From positions 1-20,934 of the forward strand of contig RDXA01000341.1 in NCBI GenBank assembly GCA_004292705.1: DNA of 20,934 nt, in the 5' to 3' direction. A model generated the notes under the pieces. It did no database searches, had not been told where the DNA came from, and saw only the letters and a program-made list of their open reading frames with translations. The DNA is from Sphingomonadales bacterium. GTDB lineage: Bacteria; Pseudomonadota; Alphaproteobacteria; Sphingomonadales; Sphingomonadaceae. This document shows, piece by piece, positions 7,748 through 14,306 of this stretch (positions within the stretch are counted from its first letter, which is position 1; each line of letters starts with the position of its first letter). Both the position numbers and the translations under genes were made by a program.

Positions 7748-8928
7748 CACCGCGCAGTGAGCTTGATCAGTCGGGCACCCTTGCCGTCCTCGGCCACCCA
7801 GATCGCGCCGTCAGGGCCTTGCGCCAGCGCACGCAAACGCTTTTCAAAGCCATATCGACCGGCTTCGCGCGCTGTCTCCCCGTCAAGGGCGACATCGATC
7901 AGGGCCTTGCTGCCGAGGCCCGCCATCAAGGCATGGCCTTTCCATGCGGCAAACATGTCACCGCTATAGATCAGCATATCGCCTGGCGCGATCACCGGCG
8001 TCCAGTGCGCGGCAGGCTGGGCAAAGCCATCATCAGGGGTGTGATCGGGGATCGGATCGCCATTGTAATGCTCGCCATTCGAACGCACCGGCCAGCCATA
8101 ATTGGCACCCGCCTTGACGAGATTCAGCTCGTCCCCGCCCGCTGGGCCATGCTCGACTTCCCACAGCCGCCCGGCCGCATCCCAGTCCATCCCGAGGATA
8201 TTGCGGTGGCCATAGGACCAGATCTCGGCTGTCACGCCGCCCTTGTCCGCCATGGGATTGCCCGCCGCGGGGGTGCCATCGAGGTTGAGGCGAACGATCT
8301 TGCCCAGTGTGGTGCCGGTATCCTGTGCGGGGGTCATCTTCTGACGTTCGCCGCTGGCGACGAACAGATATTTGCCATCGGGCGAGAAGACGATGCGGTG
8401 CGAATAATGCCCGCGGCCGGTGACCTTGGGGGTCTGACGCCAGATCACGCTGAGACCCTCCACCGCGCAGGCTTCGACGCCGGTGCACGCGAGCGTGCCC
8501 TTGCCGACAGCCGCGCCGCGCGTGTCATCCGGCCCGGCTTCCGCCCAGCTGAGATAGATCGTGCGGCCATTGAGCGACGCGCCAGCTTCAGCAGAGAGGA
8601 AGGCGACATCGCCCAGCCCGCCCTGACCGCCATAGTCAACCGCAGGCGCACCAGCCACCGTGCCGACCTTGCCGCTTGCCACGTCCAGCACCTTGAGCGT
8701 CCCGGACTTTTCGGTCACGAACAGCATCTGGGTGCCGGGGGCAAAGGCAATCGCCCAAGGCTCTTCGAAAGTCGCGACCTCGTCCGACTTGAACGGCGTC
8801 GCGGGGCCGGTGGTGCCAACAACCTCGACAGACGTCTGGGCGCTTTCCCCGGTTTCGGCATTGGCGCAGCTTGCCAGCATCAGCGCGGGGAGGGAAAAAG
8901 CGGCGAGCAATCGGGCAGAACGGATCAT
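7747..8928 (-). CDS. PQQ-dependent sugar dehydrogenase-like lipoprotein
   Basis: A 393-residue exported six-bladed beta-propeller of the soluble glucose/sorbosone dehydrogenase family. It probably oxidises an aldose with PQQ outside the inner membrane. The first 21 residues form a lipoprotein signal with lipobox LASC and lipidated Cys21. Family blocks include EEPWAIAFAPGT near the start, WSYGHRN (Gly240-Asn243) and WEVEHGPAGGDELNLV. The ATG at 8928 is fixed by the signal peptide, and the much longer reading upstream is only the antisense of rnhB. The start codon interlocks with the divergent rnhB start, so the promoter must lie inside rnhB. Substrate and cofactor use are inferred from the family, since related Aldose sugar dehydrogenases vary widely in substrate. 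Confidence 0.9.
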   Translation of the reverse strand: MIRSARLLAAFSLPALMLASCANAETGESAQTSVEVVGTTGPATPFKSDEVATFEEPWAIAFAPGTQMLFVTEKSGTLKVLDVASGKVGTVAGAPAVDYGGQGGLGDVAFLSAEAGASLNGRTIYLSWAEAGPDDTRGAAVGKGTLACTGVEACAVEGLSVIWRQTPKVTGRGHYSHRIVFSPDGKYLFVASGERQKMTPAQDTGTTLGKIVRLNLDGTPAAGNPMADKGGVTAEIWSYGHRNILGMDWDAAGRLWEVEHGPAGGDELNLVKAGANYGWPVRSNGEHYNGDPIPDHTPDDGFAQPAAHWTPVIAPGDMLIYSGDMFAAWKGHALMAGLGSKALIDVALDGETAREAGRYGFEKRLRALAQGPDGAIWVAEDGKGARLIKLTAR

Positions 8929-9550
8929 GTCAGGGGTCACTCCGGGTCTAACGGTCAGGGACGGGCCAATCGTCATCGGGGTTGACGAGGCCGGCCGCGG
9001 GCCGCTTGCCGGGCCGGTGGTGGCCGCGGCGGTTGTGCTGGGGCGGGCGATACCTTCCGGGCTCGACGATTCCAAGCGCCTTTCGGCAAAGCGCCGCGCT
9101 GTGCTCGACACAGCGATCCGGCAGTCGTGCGGGTGGGCGGTCGCGGTGGTTGATCCCGAGGAGATTGACCGGGTCAATATCTTCATGTCGACCATGCTGG
9201 CGATGACCCGGGCGGTCGCGCGCCTTGCGAGCGCCTTGGGGAGCGCGCCGGACGAGGTGCTGATCGACGGTAACCTGACGCCCGCCGGGCGCTGCCCCGA
9301 ATGGTGCTGGCCGGCCCGGGCGATCGTGGGCGGCGACGGGATCGAGCCTGCCATCTCGGCCGCCTCGATCATCGCCAAGGAATGGCGCGACCGGATGATG
9401 CTGGAAGCTGCCGCCGCGCACCCGCATTATGGATGGGAACGCAACAAGGGCTATGGCACCCCTGAACACATGGAAGCGCTGCGGCTCCACGGCCCGAGCC
9501 CCTTGCACCGCCGCAGCTTCGCGCCGGTTGCGCAGCTCAGCCTGATCTGA
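8927..9550 (+). CDS. rnhB: Ribonuclease HII
   Basis: A 207-residue enzyme that cuts RNA in RNA-DNA hybrids and starts ribonucleotide excision from DNA. The hallmark GVDEAGRGPLAGPVVAAAV begins at Gly18, giving catalytic Asp20 and Glu21. The remaining acidic residues are Asp114 (LIDGN) and Asp155 (KEWRDRM), completing the DEDD set. The C-terminal block NKGYGTPEHMEAL also fits the family. The ATG at 8927 gives about 17 residues before the core, a normal length. It shares two bases with the divergent dehydrogenase start inside one CATG, so there is no untranslated spacer between the genes. The gap after rnhB leads to ccrM on the same strand. Confidence 0.95.
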   Translation: MSGVTPGLTVRDGPIVIGVDEAGRGPLAGPVVAAAVVLGRAIPSGLDDSKRLSAKRRAVLDTAIRQSCGWAVAVVDPEEIDRVNIFMSTMLAMTRAVARLASALGSAPDEVLIDGNLTPAGRCPEWCWPARAIVGGDGIEPAISAASIIAKEWRDRMMLEAAAAHPHYGWERNKGYGTPEHMEALRLHGPSPLHRRSFAPVAQLSLI

Positions 9551-9574
9551 GCAGTTCCCTTACCAGCTCGTTCC

Positions 9575-9595
9575 CCCCCGCGATCCATACGGGGG
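9575..9595 (+). terminator. GC-rich hairpin after rnhB
   Basis: A 6-bp stem CCCCCG/CGGGGG with a 9-base loop starts 24 bases after the rnhB stop. No T-run follows, so it is not a classical intrinsic terminator. It could pause transcription or protect the rnhB message end. Confidence 0.3.
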
Positions 9596-9620
9596 TGACG
9601 GAGAGGTTGGAGCGCAAGGT

Positions 9621-9784
9621 GAGTCCTTCGCGCCACACCGCTGCATATGGAGTTCGGGCGGGAGGGGCGGACTCAATATCTTGTGCCGATCCTGCTTCGT
9701 TCCGCTGGCTGGCCACCGCATTTACCGGCTGTTAACCATAAGCTGCGCAAAATGAGGCGCTTGACGCGGACTCCTCAAAGACTC
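9621..9784. promoter_or_regulatory. Four GANTC methylation sites upstream of ccrM
   Basis: The target of CcrM, GANTC, occurs at 9621-9625 (GAGTC) and as GACTC at 9670-9674, 9769-9773 and 9780-9784. The last two start 11 bases apart, one helical turn, and lie 45-60 bases before the ccrM start. About one site would be expected by chance in this gap. In Caulobacter, GANTC methylation in the ccrM promoter is known to influence its transcription, and GcrA acts at such sites. A weak TTGACG (9761-9766) precedes the final pair, but I cannot assign a confident -10 element. Confidence 0.6.
9732..9739 (+). promoter_or_regulatory. CtrA half-site-like TTAACCAT
   Basis: TTAACCAT matches the extended half-site recognised by the cell-cycle regulator CtrA in alphaproteobacteria. 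There is no second TTAA at the seven-base spacing of a full site. It sits about 90 bases before the ccrM start. ccrM is a known CtrA target in Caulobacter, which supports the reading but does not prove it here. Confidence 0.4.
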
Positions 9785-9789
9785 ATGCC

Positions 9790-9798
9790 TGTGGATAA
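9790..9798 (-). promoter_or_regulatory. Perfect DnaA box upstream of ccrM
   Basis: TGTGGATAA reads TTATCCACA on the minus strand, an exact match to the strong DnaA box consensus. It lies 30 bases before the ccrM start and 5 bases after the last GANTC site. DnaA may therefore act directly on this promoter or leader. A single nine-base match can arise by chance; the location is what makes it notable. Confidence 0.5.
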
Positions 9799-9828
9799 GT
9801 TGCAAGCAGGTTGAGCGGGGTTGGTTCA

Positions 9829-10971
9829 GTGAATGTCATAGAAAAGGTGAAGTCACGGGCAAAAAGCGCTGTAAAAACGTCGGAAATAGCGCTTTCTCTC
9901 GAACTGCCCCTGGGTCGTATCCTGGCCGGTGACTGCATCGCCGCGATGCGTTCGCTGCCCTCGGCCAGCGTCGATCTCGTGTTTGCCGATCCGCCCTATA
10001 ACCTCCAGCTTGGCGGCGATCTGAACCGCCCTGACGGCAGCCATGTCGATGCCGTGACCGATCACTGGGACCGGTTCGATTCCATGGCCGCCTATGACCA
10101 GTTCACCCGCGAATGGCTGACCGAAGCGCGCCGCGTGCTCAAGCCCGATGGCGCGCTGTGGGTCATCGGTTCCTATCACAACATCTTCCGGGTCGGAGCG
10201 ATTTTGCAGGATCTGGGCTTCTGGATCCTTAACGACATTGTCTGGCGCAAGACCAATCCGATGCCCAATTTCAAAGGCACCCGGTTCACCAACGCGCACG
10301 AAACCCTGATCTGGGCCAGCATGGGCGAGAAGTCGCGCTACCACTTCAATTACCGCGCAATGAAGACCTTGAACGACGAACTTCAGATGCGTTCGGATTG
10401 GGTCATGCCGATCTGCGCCGGGGGCGAGCGGCTCAAGGAGAACGGCAAGAAGGCGCACCCCACCCAGAAGCCCGAAGCCCTGCTCTACCGCGTGCTGCTG
10501 GCGACGACTGAAAAGGGCGACGTGGTGCTCGATCCCTTCTTCGGCACTGGCACCACTGGCGCGGTGGCAAAAAGGCTGGGGCGCGAATGGATCGGCTGCG
10601 AGCGCGAGGCGACTTATCGCGAGGTCGCAGAAAAGCGCATCGCCAAGGAATTGCCGCTCGATGAAAGCGCGCTCACCACGATGCAAAGCGCCCGCACGGC
10701 GCCCAAGGTGGCCTTTGGCGCGGTGGTCGAGGCCGGACTGATCCCGCCTGGCAGCACGCTGTTTGACAGGAAGCGCCGCTGGATCGCCACGGTGCGCACC
10801 GATGGTTCGCTGGAGTGCGGAGGCAAGACGGGTTCGATCCATGGCCTCGGCAAGGAACTTCAGGGCGCACCGAGCTGCAACGGCTGGGCCTTCTGGCACT
10901 ATGAAACGGGCGGTGACGTCCAGCCGATCGATGCAGCGCGGCAGCTCTACCTGCTCGCCGCCGAAGACTGA
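9829..10971 (+). CDS. ccrM: Cell-cycle DNA adenine methyltransferase (GANTC)
   Basis: A beta-class N6-adenine methyltransferase of about 380 residues that methylates the adenine of GANTC and links chromosome methylation to the cell cycle in alphaproteobacteria. The catalytic motif DPPY is at 54-57, and the S-adenosylmethionine motif DPFFGTGTTG begins at Asp235. This motif order is that of the beta class. The C-terminal part (about 300-376), with LIPPGSTLFD and APSCNGWAFWH, is the RAMA domain that contacts DNA and is typical of CcrM. There is no in-frame ATG at the N-terminus. I chose the GTG at 9829, which follows agcgggg at suitable spacing; a TTG at 9811 would add six residues. No restriction endonuclease gene is nearby, so it is an orphan methylase. 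folP follows after 18 bases. Confidence 0.93.
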   Translation: MNVIEKVKSRAKSAVKTSEIALSLELPLGRILAGDCIAAMRSLPSASVDLVFADPPYNLQLGGDLNRPDGSHVDAVTDHWDRFDSMAAYDQFTREWLTEARRVLKPDGALWVIGSYHNIFRVGAILQDLGFWILNDIVWRKTNPMPNFKGTRFTNAHETLIWASMGEKSRYHFNYRAMKTLNDELQMRSDWVMPICAGGERLKENGKKAHPTQKPEALLYRVLLATTEKGDVVLDPFFGTGTTGAVAKRLGREWIGCEREATYREVAEKRIAKELPLDESALTTMQSARTAPKVAFGAVVEAGLIPPGSTLFDRKRRWIATVRTDGSLECGGKTGSIHGLGKELQGAPSCNGWAFWHYETGGDVQPIDAARQLYLLAAED

Positions 10972-10989
10972 CCGGCGCCCGTCTCGTCC

Positions 10990-12102
10990 ATGTCCGAGAG
11001 TGTCTACCTCCACCCGCTCACGCTAATCTCTGGTCCGCAGGCCGTTGAGGGTGCTGCTGTGCGGCTCGCGGGCAGCATGGCCTATGCCCGCGAATTCGCG
11101 CTGGTGGTGCGCGAGGGCGGCGCGGTGGCCGCGCGGATCGTTGGCACCCCGGCGGTGATCGAGGGGGCGCTGGCGCGCCTTTCGGGCGATCTGGCGGAGG
11201 ATGCGGCGGCGCAATGGGCCAATCTCGCAAAGGTGCATCCGCCATTGCAGCTGGGCAGCCGCATGATCCGGATGGATCAGCCGCAGATCATGGGCATCCT
11301 CAACGTCACGCCCGACAGCTTCTCAGACGGTGGGCAGCATGATCAGGCCGAGGCGGGCCGCGCCCACGCCGCCGCCATGCTAGAAGCGGGCGCGGCGATC
11401 ATCGATATTGGCGGGGAAAGCACGCGCCCGGGCGCCGCGGCAACATTCGAAGACGAAGAGATCCGCCGGGTTGTCCCCGCAGTTGAATATTGCGCCGCCA
11501 TGGGCGCTGCGATCAGTCTCGATACCCGCCGCGCGGGCGTGCTGGCGGCGGGGCTGGCGGCGGGGGCGCATATGGCGAACGACGTCTCGGCGCTGCGCTA
11601 TGACCCGCGTTCGGTCGAGGTGGTCGCCGCGCAGGGGTGTCCGGTGGTGCTGATGCATGCGCCTGGTGCAGGCGAGGATCTGCACAAGGGCGAAGGCTAT
11701 GCCGACGTGGTGAGCGAGGTGTTCGACTTCCTGAAAGCTGCCCGCGCCCGGGTTATCGCCGCAGGGGTGGCTGAAGAACGGATCATCCTCGATCCCGGCA
11801 TCGGCTTCGGCAAGTCGCTCGCGGACAACCTCGCGCTGCTGGGTGCCTTGCCTCTGTTCCACGCACTCGGCAGCCCGCTGCTGCTTGGTGTGAGCCGAAA
11901 GCGCATGATTGGTGCGCTCTCGGCCGAGGAGGGCTCGGATCGGCGGCTCGCCGGGTCGATCGCGCTGGCGGTGAAGGCCATGGAGGCGGGGGTCCATCTG
12001 CTGCGCGTCCACGACGTCGCCGAGACGGTGCAGGCGCGCAATGTATGGCGCGGTTGGCGCGATGCAGCCTTAACCGACTTTAGCGCCCTCCCGCCGCTCT
12101 AG
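10990..12102 (+). CDS. folP: Dihydropteroate synthase
   Basis: Folate pathway enzyme joining p-aminobenzoate to hydroxymethyl-dihydropterin diphosphate, and the target of sulfonamides. The TIM-barrel core has MGILNVTPDSFSDGG (101-115), the pterin-site DIGGESTRPG (139-148), and GVSRKR (300-305) near the end. The protein has 370 residues against about 280 for E. coli FolP. The extra length is an N-terminal region of roughly 95 residues without a motif I recognise; similar extensions seem common in related sphingomonads. The phosphate-binding loop after VVLMHA reads PGAGEDLHKG, longer and different from the usual HxxGxPxTM. With only 18 bases after ccrM and the same strand, it is likely co-transcribed and would share the cell-cycle signals upstream of ccrM. 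Confidence 0.93.
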   Translation: MSESVYLHPLTLISGPQAVEGAAVRLAGSMAYAREFALVVREGGAVAARIVGTPAVIEGALARLSGDLAEDAAAQWANLAKVHPPLQLGSRMIRMDQPQIMGILNVTPDSFSDGGQHDQAEAGRAHAAAMLEAGAAIIDIGGESTRPGAAATFEDEEIRRVVPAVEYCAAMGAAISLDTRRAGVLAAGLAAGAHMANDVSALRYDPRSVEVVAAQGCPVVLMHAPGAGEDLHKGEGYADVVSEVFDFLKAARARVIAAGVAEERIILDPGIGFGKSLADNLALLGALPLFHALGSPLLLGVSRKRMIGALSAEEGSDRRLAGSIALAVKAMEAGVHLLRVHDVAETVQARNVWRGWRDAALTDFSALPPL

Positions 12103-12145
12103 GCGGAATGCCCCCATCGCGACTTCCCCGGCGGTCAGCCCTTTT

Positions 12146-12183
12146 CTTGCCGCCTTCGTTCTGTCACGCAGCGGCGGCACAAG
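12146..12183 (+). other. Leader hairpin between folP and the phosphatase gene
   Basis: GCCGCC (12149-12154) can pair with GGCGGC (12173-12178), extended by CTT/AAG across a two-base bulge, around an 18-base loop. It sits in the 113-base gap between folP and the phosphatase start. No T-run follows the right arm, so a simple terminator is not supported; a leader structure is possible. Confidence 0.22.
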
Positions 12184-12215
12184 TCTGTCATCCGATACCC
12201 TCGAGGAGCCCCTTC

Positions 12216-13388
12216 ATGCGCCTGTCCCTGCTTGCCGCTACCGTTCTCGCCGCCGCCGTGCCCCTGGCCGCGCAGGATGACGAGCCCGCGCCGCATCGCA
12301 CCACGCCGAGCGCGGTCAGCATCACCCCCGATCAAATGCTCGCCCCCTATTACGAGGCGCTGCGCCAGCAGGTCGAAATGCCCGTTGCAGGTGCGACCCC
12401 GGCGCTCAGCCCGGCGATGACGCTCACCCGCATCGCCTTTGGCAGCTGCAACCACCAGTCTGCCCCGCAGCACATGTGGGCGCAGATCGCCGCCCAGAAC
12501 CCGCAGATGTTCCTGATGATCGGTGACAATGTTTACGGCGACAACGGCTGGGATGCCGATGCCGGGCTGGAGTCACTACGTAAGTCCTATGCGCTGCAAG
12601 CCTCGCACCCCGAGTTCAGGGACTTCCGGGCCAAATTCCCGATGATGGCGACGTGGGACGACCATGATTTCGGCCTCAACGATGCCGGGGCAAGCTTCCC
12701 GATGCGGCGCTGGGCGGAGGATCTGTTCGAGACCTTCTGGGGCTCGTCCGATGCGGTCCGCTCGCGCCCCGGCGTCTATGAAAGCACGATCACCGGACCG
12801 GAAGGCAAGCGCGTGCAGATCATCCTGCTGGACACGCGCTTCTTCCGTTCCGACCTCAAGCGCATGGCGTGGTCGAAGGAACGCCCGCCGCTCGGCGGTT
12901 ACCTGCCCGATGCCAGCGCGGACAAGACCGTGCTTGGTGCCGAGCAATGGGCCTGGCTCGAACAGGAGCTAGCCAAGCCTGCCGACCTGCGCATCGTGGT
13001 GTCATCGACCCAGGTCATCACCACCGCGCACCAGTTCGAGGGCTGGACCAACTTCCCGGCCGAGCGCACCCGGCTGCTCGACATGCTCAGCCGCCGCGAG
13101 GCCAGCGGGCTGGTCATGCTTTCGGGTGATCGTCATGCCGGCGGCATCTACAAGGCCGAGCATCAGGGCGAGACGATGTGGGAGCTGACCAGCTCCTCGT
13201 TGAACCTCGCCTTCGGTAACGACAACGATCGCAGCACCGCCCGCGAGCCCGACGCCGCTCGGGTGACGAAGTTCTTCGCCGAGGAAAACTACGGCCTTGT
13301 CGACATCGACTGGAAGGCAAAGACACTGACCATGACGCTCAAGGGCAATACCAGCAGTGTCCTCGCCGAGCAGTCGTTTGGCTGGTAG
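12216..13388 (+). CDS. Exported PhoD-like metallophosphatase
   Basis: A 390-residue secreted phosphatase or phosphodiesterase of the alkaline phosphatase D family, acting in the periplasm or outside. The signal peptide covers about residues 1-19 (MRLSLLAATVLAAAVPLAA, cleaved before QD). It has no twin arginine, so it looks Sec-type, whereas the classical PhoD is a Tat substrate. Metal-site motifs are FGSCNHQ (75-81), GDNVYGDN (103-110), WDDHDFG (147-153) and SGDRHAGG (303-310). The N-terminal Fn3-like domain of longer PhoD proteins is missing; only about 55 residues precede the catalytic core. The ATG at 12216 follows gagga at ideal spacing and gives the signal peptide, unlike the in-frame start at 12108. 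It converges with the SDR gene, with six bases between stops. No pho box was seen. Confidence 0.9.
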   Translation: MRLSLLAATVLAAAVPLAAQDDEPAPHRTTPSAVSITPDQMLAPYYEALRQQVEMPVAGATPALSPAMTLTRIAFGSCNHQSAPQHMWAQIAAQNPQMFLMIGDNVYGDNGWDADAGLESLRKSYALQASHPEFRDFRAKFPMMATWDDHDFGLNDAGASFPMRRWAEDLFETFWGSSDAVRSRPGVYESTITGPEGKRVQIILLDTRFFRSDLKRMAWSKERPPLGGYLPDASADKTVLGAEQWAWLEQELAKPADLRIVVSSTQVITTAHQFEGWTNFPAERTRLLDMLSRREASGLVMLSGDRHAGGIYKAEHQGETMWELTSSSLNLAFGNDNDRSTAREPDAARVTKFFAEENYGLVDIDWKAKTLTMTLKGNTSSVLAEQSFGW

Positions 13389-13394
13389 CCTCGA

Positions 13395-14174
13395 TCACCC
13401 CGGAGAGGCGGCACTGCCTGCCAGCAGGCCGCCATCCAGGGTGAGTTCGGCGCCGGTCATGTAGGCACTTTCCGGGCTGGCAAGGTAAACGCACAAGGCC
13501 GCGACCTCTTCCGGCGTGCCGAAACGTTTGAGCGGCGTATCGGCGACCAGCGCGGCCATATTGGCTTCGCGGTCCGGACCATCGCCCAGCATCGGTTCCC
13601 ACATCGGGGTAAGCACCGCCGCAGGATGCACCGAGTTGGCGCGCACCTTCCACCCCTGCTGCGCTGCATAGAGCGCGACCGACTTGGTATGGTTGCGGAT
13701 CGCGGCCTTGGACGCGGCATAGGCTGCCGCGCCGGGGATGCCGACCAGCCCGGAACGCGAGGAGATGTTGATGATCGATCCCTCGCGGCTTTCCCGCATC
13801 GCCCGGAGCGCGTAGCGGCAGCCGAGGAAGGTGCCATCGGTGTTGACCGCGTGGACCGCGCGCCAATCGGCAAGGCTCGCGTGTTCGGGGTCGTGGGGGT
13901 TCATGCCTTGCTCGAACCCGGTGACCCCGGCGTTGTTGACCACCACGTCGGCATGCGGGTGGAGCGCAGCCAGCACCTCCCAATCTGCCTCCGAGCGCAC
14001 GTCGAGCGTCAGGAAATCGCAGCCGATCTCGGCCGCGCTGGCGACCCCGGTGGCAACATCAATGTCGGTCAGGAGGACGCGCGCACCCTCCGCGATGAAT
14101 GCGGTGCTGATTGCACGGCCGATGCCGCGCGCACCGCCGGTAACGACGCAGAACGCGCCTTCGAGTCTGGGCAT
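13395..14174 (-). CDS. Short-chain dehydrogenase/reductase
   Basis: A classical SDR of 259 residues with an NAD(P)-binding Rossmann fold. Visible motifs: TGGARGIG (12-19), Asp37 after the second strand (which favours NAD(H) over NADP(H)), NNAG (80-83), and the tetrad Asn111, Ser139, Tyr152 and Lys156 (YAASK). The C-terminal EEVAALCVYLASPESAYMTGAE is also typical. The substrate is unknown; similar enzymes act on alcohols, hydroxysteroids or 3-oxoacyl groups. ATG 14174 is preceded by a gaggt ribosome-binding site. The gene lies 132 bases after the response regulator on the same strand and could be its target, though nothing in the sequence proves it. Confidence 0.92.
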   Translation of the reverse strand: MPRLEGAFCVVTGGARGIGRAISTAFIAEGARVLLTDIDVATGVASAAEIGCDFLTLDVRSEADWEVLAALHPHADVVVNNAGVTGFEQGMNPHDPEHASLADWRAVHAVNTDGTFLGCRYALRAMRESREGSIINISSRSGLVGIPGAAAYAASKAAIRNHTKSVALYAAQQGWKVRANSVHPAAVLTPMWEPMLGDGPDREANMAALVADTPLKRFGTPEEVAALCVYLASPESAYMTGAELTLDGGLLAGSAASPG

Positions 14175-14306
14175 GGGGTAACCTCAGGATATGCAAGTGA
14201 ACACGGGGTGCGCTGGCTTTTGCTGCGCCCGGTTATGCTGTTGCCGCTTAGCGTTGACGCTTGTTCACTGGACCTGCTCCTGAGTGCGGCGGATCCTTGC
14301 CCAAAA

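Noticed and set aside
7390..8985. Open frame of 531 codons on the plus strand opposite the GNAT and sugar dehydrogenase genes
   Set aside because: No recognisable motif, and it runs opposite two clear genes with strong family signatures.
8929..9378. N-terminal extension of the sugar dehydrogenase up to 9378
   Set aside because: It is the antisense of rnhB. The lipoprotein signal peptide fixes the true start at 8928.
9551..9828. Possible small RNA or tRNA in the gap before ccrM
   Set aside because: No cloverleaf or T-loop sequence found. The content is better explained by regulatory sites and one hairpin.
14197..14269. Perfect 8-base inverted repeat AGTGAACA (14197-14204) and TGTTCACT (14262-14269) between the regulator and the SDR gene
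   Set aside because: With 57 bases between arms and a region of about 130 bases, such a pair is expected by chance roughly once in eight such regions. It would matter only if conserved in relatives.
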